Below are positions 45,770-58,377 of a stretch of 64,000 nucleotides of DNA, piece by piece. The translations under genes were made by a program, and so were the position numbers. Below the pieces are notes generated by a model. It made no database searches, had not been told where the DNA came from, and worked only from the letters and a program-made list of their open reading frames with translations. Numbering within the stretch: the first letter of the stretch is position 1; each line of letters begins with the position of its first letter. This DNA comes from Flaccisagitta enflata (lineage: Eukaryota; Chaetognatha; Sagittoidea; Aphragmophora): the NCBI GenBank assembly GCA_965153355.1, contig OZ231128.1, positions 26,908,001 to 26,972,000 of the forward strand. Reading direction: 5' to 3'.

Positions 45770-46139
45770 GTATGTATGTAAGTATGTAAGTATGTAAGTA
45801 AGTAAGTATGTGAGTATGTAAGTAAGTATGTAAGTATGTATGTAAGTATGTATGTAAGTATGTAAGTATGTAAGTATGTAGTATGTATGTATGTAAGTAA
45901 ATATGTAAGTATGTATGTATATAACATGTAAGTATGTAAATATGTAAGTATGTAATTAGGTAAGTATGTAATAATGTAAGTATGTAAGTATGTTAGTATG
46001 TAAGTATGTAAGTATGTAAGTATGTAGTATGTAAGTATGTAGTAAGTATGTAGTAAGTATGTAGTATGAAGTTATGTAGTTGTGTGTAGTATGAAGTTGT
46101 GTAGTTTTGTGTAACTTAGCACGCGACTGTTGGCCTGTT
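42752..46139 (+). mobile_element. Family A element, 3.4 kb, with two satellite cores
   Basis: TTTTTTAGTCGCGTGCACGCG cap with the perfect 16-bp palindrome at 42759-42774, ctacaccttgctgtgtcggt and (GGTC/GGTA)n. A gggtatttt 10-mer array (about 42890-43110, 43470-43515), a unique middle, and a GTAAGTAT array (44245-46070) follow. The right end GCACGCGACTGTTGGCCTGTT matches the complement of the AACAAGGCCAACA end. It is the largest copy here. Confidence 0.7.
44245..46070. repeat. Satellite: GTAAGTAT 8/12-mer
   Basis: About 1.8 kb of GTAAGTAT and gtaagtaagtat units with gtag, gtat and gtga variants; a pure (GTAT)n patch lies near 45708-45765. Minus-strand ORFs of 291 aa reading YILTYLHT are artefacts. 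Confidence 0.97.
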
Positions 46140-46179
46140 GGGCTTGTTTGGTTGCTATGTACTGTTGTCCTACTCACAT

Positions 46180-46500
46180 AGGTAGAGGGTAGTAAAGGTT
46201 TATGAATTTTTTTTTAAATTTGGTATATAAGTAGAGGGTAATAAATAAACAACCCCTGCAAAATTCAAATTATATCTGAAGTCTGGTTTATAAGATATTA
46301 GCTTATTTATGTAGTAGTATGTTGCTAGGACTTAGGCAATTTACATAGGCAAAGGGTGGTAAAGGTATGTGAATTTTTTTCTAATTTGGTACACAAGTAG
46401 AGGGTAGTAAATAAAAAAACCCTGCAAAATTTGAATTTAATCTGAGGTCTGGTTTATGAGATATTAGCTTATTTATGTAGTAATATGTTACTAGGACAAA
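46180..46500 (+). repeat. Family C duplicated module (about 165 bp, two copies)
   Basis: Two copies of a segment holding gagggtagtaaaggttt, ccctgcaaaattt, tctggtttataagatattag and caatttacatagg. The same words in the same order are in the 11245-12593 insertion, which also carries them twice next to an array. Confidence 0.75.
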
Positions 46501-46631
46501 GGCGATTTATAAAAATTAATGTTGTCCAACTCCATATAGAGGATTGGAGTTGATGAATTCTTTTACTTGCTCATTTATTACATTCTGATTTTTCTTTAGG
46601 TTTGCCATCATGGATTTCAAGATTCATCTTA

Positions 46632-48250
46632 AACTACTGTCATCATCTTCAATTACTGTCATCATCTTCAATTACTGTCATCATCTTCAACTACTGTCAT
46701 CATCTTCAACTACTGTCATCATCTTCAACTACTGTCATCATCTTCAACTACTGTCATCATCTTCAACTACTGTCATCATCTTCAACTACTGTCATCATCT
46801 TCAACTACTGTCATCATCTTCAACTACTGTCATCATCTTCAACTACTGTCATCATCTTCAACTACTGTCATCATCTTCAACTACTGTCATCATCTTCGAC
46901 TACTGTCATCATCTTCGACTACTGTCATCATCTTCGACTACTGTCATCATCTTCAACTACTGTCATCATCTTCAACTACTGTCATCATCTTCAACTACTG
47001 TCATCATCTTCAACTACTGTCATCATCTTCAACTACTGTCATCATCTTCAACTACTGTCATCATCTTCAACTACTGTCATCATCTTCAACTACTGTCATC
47101 ATCTTCAACTACTGTCATCATCTTCAACTACTGTCATCATCTTCAACTACTGTCATCATCTTCAACTACTGTCATCATCTTCAACTACTGTCATCATCTT
47201 CAACTACTGTCATCATCTTCAACTACTGTCATCATCTTCAACTACTGTCATCATCTTCAACTACTGTCATCATCTTCAACTACTGTCATCATCTTCAACT
47301 ACTGTCATCATCTTCAACTACTGTCATCATCTTCAACTACTGTCATCATCTTCAACTACTGTCATCATCTTCAACTACTGTCATCATCTTCAACTACTGT
47401 CATCATCTTCAACTACTGTCATCATCTTCAACTACTGTCATCATCTTCAACTACTGTCATCATCTTCAACTACTGTCATCATCTTCAACTACTGTCATCA
47501 TCTTCAACTACTGTCATCATCTTCAACTACTGTCATCATCTTCAACTACTGTCATCATCTTCAACTACTGTCATCATCTTCAACTACTGTCATCATCTTC
47601 AACTACTGTCATCATCTTCAACTACTGTCATCATCTTCAACTACTGTCATCATCTTCAACTACTGTCATCATCTTCAACTACTGTCATCATCTTCAACTA
47701 CTGTCATCATCTTCAACTACTGTCATCATCTTCAACTACTGTCATCATCTTCAACTACTGTCATCATCTTCAACTACTGTCATCATCTTCAACTACTGTC
47801 ATCATCTTCAACTACTGTCATCATCTTCAACTACTGTCATCATCTTCAACTACTGTCATCATCTTCAACTACTGTCATCATCTTCAACTACTGTCATCAT
47901 CTTCAACTACTGTCATCATCTTCAACTACTGTCATCATCTTCAACTACTGTCATCATCTTCAACTACTGTCATCATCTTCAACTACTGTCATCATCTTCA
48001 ACTACTGTCATCATCTTCAACTACTGTCATCATCTTCAACTACTGTCATCATCTTCAACTACTGTCATCATCTTCAACTACTGTCATCATCTTCAACTAC
48101 TGTCTTCATCTTCAACTACTGTCTTCATCTTCAACTACTGTCTTCATCTACAACTACTGTCTTCATCTACAACTACTGTCTTCATCTACAACTACTGTCT
48201 TCATCTACAACTACTGTCTTCATCTACAACTACTGTCTTCATCTACAACT
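46632..48250. repeat. Satellite: TTCAACTACTGTCATCATC 19-mer
   Basis: About 85 copies, almost invariant in the middle. Variants cluster at the edges: two aattactg units at the start, three gactactg units near 46895-46940, and about eight cttcatctacaa units at the end. All three plus frames are open, giving a spurious 569-aa frame with a 19-residue period. Confidence 0.98.
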
Positions 48251-48500
48251 AATTTTTTTTTTGAAACAAAAATTTTTTTGAAAATTTTTGAAAAAAATTT
48301 TTTGAATATTTTTTTTTAAGATTTTTAGACTATTGTTATCATTATCAAGTTTTGTCATCATTAAAACAATATTGAATATTTTTTTTCTTTTTGAAATCGC
48401 TGTCTTGTCGCGTATCTCATCGAGTTGCGTTTACGCAACGAGATAGCTTCAAAAATTACAGTCCCCCGTCGGGGACTGTAATTCTGAAGCTTTTTATACA
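48251..48500. other. A/T tract and long hairpin after the 19-mer
   Basis: Poly(T)/poly(A)-rich sequence as in the family C insertion. It is followed by a strong hairpin at about 48446-48491 (agcttcaaaaattacagtcc / ggactgtaattctgaagct) and a second palindrome, tcgagttgcgtttacgcaac (48419-48440). Confidence 0.7.
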
Positions 48501-48516
48501 TTTTGGGACCCTGTAA

Positions 48517-48560
48517 GTGTGTGTGTGTGTGTGTGTGTATGCGTGTGTGTTCGTGTGTAT
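48517..48560. repeat. (GT)n microsatellite
   Basis: About 20 units with cg/at variants. Confidence 0.9.
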
Positions 48561-48608
48561 CTAGCATCTCTCAACTTTTCATATCTCTCTCTCCTCAATC
48601 TCCTTTTT

Positions 48609-49330
48609 GGGCAGCGGCCCCGAAGGAGTCGATGACCTATGCTTTCACACATATGGGGGATATTCTTATTCATTTTCTTCTTTGTCCCCCCCTCAAATCC
48701 CAGTCTCGAGGCCTAAATTCCAGTCTTAAGACAAAAATCCCAGTCTTGAGGCCCAAATTCCAACCTTGAGGCCTAAATCCTAGCCTCAAGACCCAGATCC
48801 TAGCTTGGAGGCCCAAACCCCAGTCTCGAGGCTCAAATCTCAGCCTCGAGTTCCAAACTCCAGCCAAGAGACCCAGATCCCAGCCTTGAGGCCCAAATCT
48901 CAGCCTCCAAGCTAGGATTTGGGCCTTGAGGCTAGGATTTGGGCCCTCAAGGCTAGAATTTTAGCCTCAAATCCCAGTCTCGAGGCTCAAATCTCAGCCT
49001 CGAGGTCCAAACCCCAGCCAAGAGACCCAGATCCCAGCCTTGAGGCCAAAATCTCAGCCTCCAAGCTAGGATTTGGGCCTTGAGGCTAGGATTTGGGCCC
49101 TCAAGGCTAGAATTTTAGCCTCAAGACCGGGATTTTTGCCTCGAGACTGGAATTTGGTCCTCGAGACTGGGATTTGAGGGGGGAGGGACAGAGGAGAGAA
49201 TGGAGGAGAAAATCCCCCATGTGTGAAAGCATGGGTCATTGACCCCTAAGGGGCCGCTGCCCTGCTCCTCTTTCAACTTCAAGCACAACTTACTCAGCAG
49301 GGCACGGGTACCGCTGACCATCTAACGCTT
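48609..49330. mobile_element. Family B element with 20-mer core
   Basis: Left arm GGGCAGCGGCCCCGAAGGAG, tcgatgacctatgctttcac. Right arm (49205-49262) is its complement, then a tail with agcagggcacgggtaccgct gacc. The core at 48690-49180 has about 20 copies of GAGGCCCAAATCCCAGTCTC in two blocks; the orientation flips near 48905 and again near 48960. Confidence 0.9.
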
Positions 49331-49394
49331 TTGCGACTATTCTTCTTCTACCCAAGGTTCTTCTTTTTCTCCTTCTTCTTCTTTTTGTTCTTCT

Positions 49395-49462
49395 TTTCCT
49401 TCTTTTCCTTCTTCTTCTTCTTCTTCTTCTTCTTCTTCTTCTTCTTCTTCTTCTTCTTCTTC
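49395..49462. repeat. (TTC)n microsatellite
   Basis: About 22 units; related ctt-rich sequence from 49340. Confidence 0.97.
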
Positions 49463-49799
49463 CTCCTCTTTTCTTGTTCCTCGCTTAATCGTTGTCGGTT
49501 GGTCTTGTAATTCATGCAACATCAAACATTGAGACAAGCTGTTTCAAAGAGAGAATCAGTTCAACTACAGTCTAATTGATGAAAAAATGGCGGCAAAATT
49601 TCTGAGGGTAGTAATGATGATAACGAATGTGATTTTAAATTTCAGTTTCCTCAAAAAATCACCATTTTCACAATTTCCACACATTTTTCGACGAATTCAA
49701 AAATCACGGCCTCGAGAGCGTGAGACAAGGTGTTGAGGAACTTTTAGACAACTAACTTATTGATCGTCAGTCGATCATCACGTAGGGAAGGCGAAACAA

Positions 49800-50043
49800 A
49801 GCAAATGAGTCGCTTGCGGGTGGGCAGGAGCAGTGATGCAGGTGGTCACGGGCAGCATCCGAGTGGGCATGGCAGTATGTGAGTGGACGGGGGCTGTAAC
49901 TGGGCGGGGCTGGGGCAGTAATGCTCAAAAATCGCTTTTTGAGCCAATTTCGCGTCATTCAAAGTTTCGCGTTACCGACCACCCTACCTGCCTACCAGGG
50001 GGGAGGGGGACACAGTCAGTGTATAGAGAGAACGACTAAAAAC
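49800..50043 (-). mobile_element. Diverged family A element
   Basis: gagtcgcttgcgggtgggca, several gtgggcaggagcagt-type boxes, ttaccgaccaccctacctgc, and gaacgactaaaaa end. Confidence 0.6.
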
Positions 50044-50055
50044 TCCCGGACTATA

Positions 50056-50198
50056 GGTGGCTTGAGCGGGATAAAGTGTCGTAAGAGGCTTATTTCCTAT
50101 CAGGGTGGGATTTGGTGGTCTGTGTAGGTGGCTTGAGCGGGATAAGTGTCGTTAGGGGCTTATTCCCCATCAGGGTGGGCTTTGGTGGTCTGTGGGAC
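50056..50198. repeat. 71-bp tandem duplicate
   Basis: Two copies of a unit starting AGGTGGCTTGAGCGGGATAA and ending tttggtggtctgtg; period 71 bp. Confidence 0.9.
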
Positions 50199-50389
50199 TA
50201 ATAGGGGTAGTCCGCTCTTATTATATGGCTATTTTAACCCTTTCAGATACTAGAAACGACGTTGCCATTTCGAACGCAATCTGATGATGGAATTTTGGTG
50301 GACGGGGACTCAAAACTGGCGCCCGTCATCGCTCCATCGTGCCATCAATTTCCATGGATTTTCCATGTGACTTCACGCTTGCAAAACCC

Positions 50390-50520
50390 TGACCAATAGG
50401 AGACCAATCCTTTGAGACCGTGATGTTGCGGCCTCCAATCAACTCTCATCGAGCATGACGACTATTGCCATCCAATCAGAATGCTTCTGCAAAGAGAATC
50501 TCGACCAATGGGCGGTCTGG
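50390..50520 (+). promoter_or_regulatory. CCAAT-box cluster, probable XPO1 promoter
   Basis: Five CCAAT pentamers on the plus strand at 50393, 50404, 50435, 50472 and 50505. The last runs into GGGCGG (50510-50515). CCAAT binds NF-Y and GGGCGG binds Sp-family factors. The cluster lies about 1 kb upstream of the exportin-1 start codon in non-repeat sequence, which fits a housekeeping promoter with a 5' non-coding exon ending perhaps at the GTCCAG/GTTTAA site near 50721. The link to exportin-1 is inferred; the gap holds no other gene. Confidence 0.6.
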
Positions 50521-51029
50521 TTTTCCTTCAAAAAGACTGAGGCCAAAGGAACTGGCTGGAACCGGTTCAATCCGACGGCGTCAATCGCAACGCTGGCGAC
50601 CATGAGCTAAAGGATGACTTTTACTTTTTTCGCCCCCGTGAAAACGCTATCTCTCATCACTTACTTCATGCGGCGTCGACAACAGAAGAAGTCTGCAAGC
50701 AACGAAGTTTCGTTTTAAGTCCAGGTTTAATGTAGCGGTGTCACGTTGGAGAAATGATTCATTAAATGTATATTGTCAGTTTAAGATGCCTGGTTAAGCT
50801 GACAAATCACGTCGTGCCTGATTTGGGACGCTATCATTTCCATGCTAGATCGGCCCTTCAAAGCATGAAATCAGCCCGCGTAAGCCTAAAACAGGCCGAT
50901 CAGGCACCAATGTATCCGGACTGTCTCTCCGTTTATTGAATTATGCGCTAGACATGTCTCGGAATGTGAAAAAGAAATGCTCGAGAATTATTCTAGTTTT
51001 TAAAATGGCTGATTTTCAATGTTTTTGGA

Positions 51030-51275
51030 AAAGGTATGATGGACGTACAGACGGACGGACTGACCGACGGATGGACAGACCTTCTAAAGGAGATGGAGAT
51101 ACGAGGACGCATCTCAAAATCCTATCAGCCGTCGGCCTTCTCTGGCAGGAGAAAACAGCGTGGCAGGCGAAAACAGTACCCTCTTTGTCTGCTTCCCTTC
51201 ACTCCTAATCACTCTCGTAGAGCAGGGCTACGTATTGCCCGCGTATTGCCCTTGGGCAACCAGTTAATGATTTTC
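51030..51275 (+). mobile_element. Family B-type remnant upstream of exportin-1
   Basis: Has gacggacggactgaccgacg core, then cagtaccctctttgtctgct and the family B tail words agcagggctacgtattgccc and ttgcccttgggcaaccagtt, as at 31215-31270. The GGGCAGCGG arms are not visible. Confidence 0.55.
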
Positions 51276-51535
51276 TACCATCATGTCACAGGTTTAAGGG
51301 AACAAAAACTGCAAGTTAATCCCCAGCAATTGGCAGCGGCTTTAAAACTTGAATGTACCGGCCGCCAATCCCTTCAAAAACATATATTGAGACGTTGACA
51401 TTCTACTGAGTGGTGTAGTTTATTTAGTAGGCCCCCCGTGGAAAAAAAAACAAATAAACGACAGTCTCTCGTCTGTCTTTCCTCCCCCCTCGCGCGCGTT
51501 TCTCGCCACTTTTGTTCTCTGGTCTTTCTCTCCCG

Positions 51536-51712
51536 ATGCCTCCTGTGGCCATGGCGACGACGGCGAACCCGACGGAACTCCAAGCGCAGCAGAAACTGCA
51601 TGAAGCTCAAAAGCTTTTGGACTTCAACGAGAAACTCGACATCAATCTCTTGGACATGGTCGTCGGCCTCCTCTACTCATCCGTGGGGGACGAACAGAAG
51701 GCTGCTCAACAG
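51536..51712 (+). CDS. XPO1: XPO1 coding exon 1
   Basis: Residues 1-59, including [20 protein letters not shown] and [11 protein letters not shown]. The donor is CAG/GTTTTC. The pyrimidine-rich sequence just upstream (ctggtctttctctcccg) could be a TCT-type initiator or simply 5' UTR. Confidence 0.93.
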
Positions 51713-54700
51713 GTTTTCCTTGTTTTAGCTACTGATTTCTGATAGCGCTTTTTGATTGCGTTAAAGTCGCTTATTGCTTCATGTACATCAAATTCATCCC
51801 CCCTCCCCCCCCGTCCAATCCTTAACCAACAGTTGTTAACAACGTTAAAGGAGCATCCTGATGCGTGGACGCGCGTCGATACAATACTCGAATATTCTCA
51901 AAATCAACAGACGAAATACTACGCGCTACAGGTTGTGTTCTCATGGTTTCCTTGTTGTCTCTCCGGTTGCTCTAAAATTTGTGCTTTCCTTTTCCTCCCT
52001 CATTTGCCTAAATTGCTCCATTTCCTCTCCATTTCCTTCACTTTTTTCCCCTCATACTCCATTTTCTCCAGTTTTGCTTTTTCCTCCGCCTACTTTCCTT
52101 TCCTTCACTTTCTTTCTCTTCTTCCACTTTTCCTTTTCTGGACTTTTTTTTCCTTTTCTGGACTTTTTTTTCCTTTTCTGGACTTTTTTTTCCTTCTCTC
52201 CTCTTTCTTTCCTTTTCCCCCACTTTCTTTCCCTTTTCTCCACTTTCTTTCCTTTTCCCCTCTTTTCTCCTCTTTTTTTCGTTTATTCATTTTTCTCTTT
52301 TCCCTCCGTTGCTTCCAATTCCTTTACTTGCTCTCCTTTTCCTCTTGTTCCTCTTCCTCTCCAATTCATCTATTTCATCTTCTCTTGTATTTTATTGATC
52401 CGCTTCTTTCTTTTTTCCTCGCCACCCTCAGATATTGGAGAACGTGATCAAAACTCGATGGAAGGCTTTACCGCGGCCCCAGTGCGAGGGCGTGAAAAAG
52501 TACATCGTGTGTCTCATCATTAAGACGTCTTCGGACGCCGAGTTGGTGGAAAAGGAACGAGTCTACGTCGCCAAACTCAACATGATCCTCGTACAAATCT
52601 TGAAGCACGAATGGCCCAAGAATTGGCCCTCCTTCATCGCCGACATCGTCGGAGCATCGCAGTCCAACGAATCGCTTTGTCAAAATAACATGCAGATTCT
52701 CAAGTTGCTCAGCGAGGAGGTACAACTTTTAAATGATACCGATGGGCCGATCGTCCTGCCTGAGTTGTCAGTGTATGCGATTTGAGCGTCTAAAGATTCG
52801 TTCCAGTATCTAAAGACTCGTTCCAACTCCCATTTATTTCACCCTTCTCATCGTGCCTAGCCCTCGCATTTTCTCTTTCTTTGCCACATTTCCATTCCCG
52901 TCAAATCATCACCTTCCCTTCCCCAATCCAACTCATTACTCTTAAACTTCCACTTTCTGACAGGTTTTCGACTTTTCATCGGGTCAAATGACGCAAGCCA
53001 AAGCGAAACATCTCAAAGATAGCATGTGCAACGAATTTTCCGCCATTTTCCAACTCTGTCAATACGTGATGGATAATTCGAACAATCCTAATTTGGCCAT
53101 GTCGACGTTGGAGACGCTACTGCGCTTCTTAAACTGGATTCCTCTGGGTTATATTTTCGAGACGAAACTCATCTCCACTCTCATCTACAAATTCCTCGCC
53201 GTGCCCATGTTCAGAAACGTCTCGTTCAAGTGTCTCGCCGAAATCGCCGCCATCAACGTTCCCAACCAATACGACGAGCAGTTTATTCTTCTGTTTAGGT
53301 TGTATATGCGGTGAAGTGCAGTGATCTTTAGAAACCAAGTTTGACGAACTTGATAATGTTATCCATGATTTGTTTCTAGGAAGCTGTGCGTCAGCTTTGT
53401 CATGATCAAGCTGATCACCGAAAAGACGGATACAGTACAGACAGACAGATCCTTTATTCAAACATCTGTAATTCGCTGTTTATCCCTCTCATCGAGCTTG
53501 ATTGTCCCTCTCATCATTGATGAGTCATCATTCATCAAGCTTTCCTTTAAACCGTGAATCTGATAAATCCAATTTTCTATCCCAACGAAAGTATATGTGG
53601 CTTAAATTGGCATTTAGCATCAGCTTTAATGAAGTGACGTTCCCATTGTATTTCTTTCAGTCAAACGATGCAGCAACTGAAGACCATGATTCCTCTGGAC
53701 GCGAACATCAAAGACGCGTACAACACCGGATCCGATGAAGAGCAGAACTTCGTCCAGAACCTCAGCCTTTTCTTGTGCACGTTTCTCAAAGAGCATGGAA
53801 CTCTGGTGGAGAAAAAGCCTGATATGCAGGTGAGAGAGCAAGACTCCAGATTCATAGAGCGACATTCTGTCCATTACCGATTTAGAAAAAAAGTCTATGA
53901 AGAGGTGGAAGCAAAGAGGAAGAGGGATAAAGACTTGTTGACGAACCGTAAGACATGCTGAGAAAAGAAGAGACGGGCACACGTATAGGCTGAGGGAGAG
54001 AATGAAATATCGTCAGGCGAATCAAATGGAACCATGGGCTGAGAAATAGGTATGATGAACTGTTCAGAGGTAGAAAGATGAAACGATTATCACTTAAACG
54101 GGTAAGAATATGGTGATATTTTATTGAAGCACTTAAGAAGGGAAGGCGAGGTTGGTGGTAAAGATTCGGACAAAAAAAGGAGATGCTGAATTGCAAGCAT
54201 GCTGTAAGATGGAGAGATTGAAAGGCAGGCAGGCTGTTAGGTGGAGAGATTGATATAATGGAAGGAAGATGGAGAGATTGAAATGCGGGCAGAAGGAGAT
54301 TGATATGCAGGCAGAGGGATAGATTGGTATGCAGGCAGGCAAGAAGATGGCCGGAAGATAGATAGGCAGTCAGGGAGGTAGTAGTTTCAAAATATGGGCG
54401 GGTGGGAAGATGGAATGTTCTAACGTGGGCATGAAGGAAGATTTAGTTGTTTACACAGGCAGACTTAGTGGGCAGTTGGACTGATGGAGCGCTAGTCAGA
54501 TGGAGAAATAGGCAAGTCAACGGTTTCGAGAAACATAGCTGTGACAGAAATGGTAAACAAGGCAATGTATTTATCCTATAGCCTAATTGATAGTTACTGA
54601 TCCCCCTATAAATAACCTACCCCTCCATTACGTTTTTACAGGAACATCTAAAGGACGCGCTTTTGTATCTGGTCAAGATTTCGGAAGTGGAGGAGGTGGA

Positions 54701-57700
54701 AGTGTTCAAAATTTGTTTGGAGTATTGGAGCATGTTGGCATCGGATCTGTATCGAGAAAATCCCTTCTCCGCCACTCCCCTCTTGCTCGGATCTCGTTCC
54801 TCAGAGACTCCGGTACATGAATCAATAGCACGATACTCTCTAGGATGATTTTTAGTCGCGTGCACGCGACTCTACAACCCGCTCTGTCCGTCCGTCCGTC
54901 CGTCTGTCGGTCTCACCTTGCTTATTCGACGTTTGCAGGCGGTTTGGGGGTTACCGCTACTGCCCAACTGCCCCTGCCCACCCGCACGCGACTAGGGCAG
55001 CCGTGTGTCCGGCCTTGTTAAAGAAAACGCTCGCACAACTACACGACTAACAAACCCTGACTTAATTAGATTTGGTTTAGGTTTCGTTACAGAGTAATCC
55101 TTCCAAGGTAGAGTGCTAATTGACATGAATCTAAAAATTGACTTGAGATAAATTAGACTCTATATGTGGGGATTAAAACTATTTTATCATTGTCATCAAA
55201 ATAATGAAATTCAACGTCTCTATGAATCAGGCTCCCCGTCGCCAGCTTTACGCCCCCATTTTGACCCAAGTTCGAAGAGTGATGATCTCCAGAATGGCCA
55301 AGCCCGAGGAAGTTCTGGTCGTCGAAAACGAACAAGGAGAAGTCGTCAGGGAATTTATGAAGGTGAGAATGGATGGGTTATCACGACATCGATTACATCT
55401 CGCTATATTACCTACTGATCAATTAAACGACCAATCATGAAATCACTTTCAAACCCAAAGACCGACTCATTATGAATCAACCAACTGCCAGAACCTGTAA
55501 TCCTGTAATCAATAGTTGATTATCTTGTAATTGGGTATTGAGCAGCCGATTGACTGCTCCCCGGCCAATTACCGATTGATTGATTTACCGACAAACAATA
55601 TTTTTGATTGTCTATCGCAGGACACCGACTCGATCAATCTTTACAAAAACATGCGCGAGACTCTCGTATATCTAACACATTTGGACTACGTCGATACGGA
55701 GCAAATCATGACGGAAAAGTTACACAACCAAGTCAATGGAACGGAGTGGAGTTGGAAAAACCTGAACACCCTCTGCTGGGCAATCGGTTCAATATCAGGT
55801 GCCCTCGCGATCTGAGACATAATTTGTTGCCGAGTATTAGTTTGTGAGACGATTGTTCGTGAATCTTTTACACAGCTCTGATTCTGCTAAGCTACCGCGT
55901 AGCAGGAAGATATTAGCAAAAGCTACCGCACATTTCATACGTTCACAGGCTATGGGCCGTATGGAGACTTCTTGATTCTTGAAGTTCTACTCTGTCACCC
56001 CAAATTCTCCCAGAATGTTTTCTTGTACACCACACACTTTAAACAATCCCACGTACCCTAAAGCCACGTCTTTACTCCAACAGATGAAGTAGCAATCAAG
56101 TAGCTCATGAAGATAACAGAATATGGCAGTTTAGTCAGGCGTAATGGCGCTCCTTGGAAGGCAACCTGGCAAACCAGGACTGTCGTGCCCAAGCTAACTA
56201 TCGTTGCCGGTTAGAAGATAACATCCATCGTCGAATTCCGCCTGATTGTGAGAAGTTTTTTTTTGCTATTCTATCCCTTCGAGTGCAACGCAGTCGTGCC
56301 AGGAAGTTAAACGATTCATGAAAAGACTTATTCATACTTGCCTATTTACATAGTCCTCGGGTCTTTCTCATTGTCATAAGTATAAAGAAAGATTCGACGC
56401 CGAGAATGAGTCTTTTTCTCGTTTAAAGAACCCCTTTTGGCGAGCTTAAAGGATATAGCTGCAATATGCAAATGAGGGTTATATCCACCTACCGCGATGA
56501 TACACTTTTTTATCGGTTTCTTAAAGCTATCGCAGACGAGGTTCTGGCATTTTGTTTTCTTATTTTCTTTCTCACTTCTTAATGTTTTTCTTTCTTTCTT
56601 ACATTTCATTCAATCTTTACTATCTTGCTAAAAAGTATATCGACAAGATACAATACAGTTCCATCTTTTATCAATTAATGCATATAACATTTGTAAAATA
56701 CGACTTTCACTTTGTGTGACCTTCTTAGGCATCATCTTAAGCTTTCATGCCCCTTGGTATGCTTTTGTAAAGAAATTGAAGGTATGATGGTGTGGTGTTC
56801 TCCCACATCTAGAGAGCGATACTTTTCAGCTTGGCCTTCGATATGGCGCATTCATAATTATGCAGCTCCTTGATATTAATTCACAAAAATTCATCACTGA
56901 GGTCTAGACTGTTTCCAGGCCAACCCGGAAACAACTTGACGCCATAGTGAATGCTTCATTGTCAGGGCGTGGTGCGCCAGAGCATCACACTTCTCAATTG
57001 GTGTCTTCAACAATTTACAAAATTCTAAAATGCAATTTTTTCGCCATTTTCCACTCTGAGTAGAAACTTTGTTTTGCTTGTCATTTCTAAACGAATCAAC
57101 TTAGAACAATGCGGTTTGCGCCATTCGATTGGAAATTCGATGAAGTTTCCAGGCGTCACCAATTTTCCTATGTTTGCATTATTTTTTTGGTAGTTATGTC
57201 CCATTATGCTTGTCGATATACATATTAGCAAGATAGTAACCTACTAGCTCACTCTAATTTTCCTTGTCTAGATTCAATTGCGCCCTCTTAGCCAGCCAAA
57301 CCTGCCGCACTTCGGCGATTGCTTGCCGCGTAGCATTGCTACCATGCTGCGCAGAATCGGTTCCTCTGCTTAAGCATATATGTAAAATAAAACCATTTTT
57401 TAACCCACTGCCCACTCATTGTTCAGGCGCTATGCACGAGGAGGACGAGAAACGATTCTTGGTTACCGTCATCAAAGAACTTCTCGGGTTATGCGAACAA
57501 AAGCGAGGAAAAGATAACAAAGTGAGGAAAATATACAGATGGGTCATGGTTATTATTGTTTCATATTCGCATGATCTGTATCTTGTATCGTGCTTATTTT
57601 GCTTCTTCATCGATCAGGCCATCATCGCGTCCAACATCATGTACGTTGTTGGGCAGTACCCACGCTTCCTTCGTGCTCATTGGAAGTTCCTTAAAACCGT

Positions 57701-58336
57701 CGTTAACAAACTCTTCGAATTCATGCACGAGACACACGACGGCGTCCAGGACATGGCCTGCGATACGTTTATCAAGGTCCGTTTTTTTCATGCACCAAAC
57801 CCGATCTAAAAGAGGTTACGCACATCAGTCTGTCTGTCGGTTGGTCGGTCGGTCTCGGAGACGCTATACGATCCACCAGGTTCACGCACTGGCCTACTTT
57901 GGCCGGTTTTGCGAGGGGGGGGGGGGAGAATTAAAGGGGGCGAAGAACTTTTAATTATGATGTAGTCATTCTCGTGGGACGGGCGTTGCGAGTGAACAAG
58001 GCTAGCACCTATAAGCCAAGTCGCGTGTGATACTTAGACTTGAAATGACTTAGAAAGACTTATAATGACTTAAATTGACTTAATGAAATAAAAGTAATAA
58101 AAAAAAAGTGACTTGTGACCGACCGACAAAGCGGGATGTAGAGTCGCGTGCACACGACTGAAAATTACTTAGATATGGTAATATACTGAATTGACTGCTT
58201 TGCAATTTTAGATCGCTCAAAAGTGTCGGCGTCATTTCGTGACGGTACAAGTCGGTGAAGTCATGCCATTCATCGAGGAAATTCTCTCTACCATCAACAC
58301 CATCGTTTGTGACCTGCAGCCCCAACAGGTTTGTTC

Positions 58337-58377
<41 letters not shown>

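Noticed and set aside
44323-45927. Minus-strand ORFs reading YILTYLHT
   Set aside because: Artefact of the GTAAGTAT array.
46602-48319. Two overlapping 559-569-codon open frames with a 19-residue period
   Set aside because: They are readings of the 19-bp satellite, whose unit lacks stops in all plus frames. The two frames are the same array offset, with no gene context.
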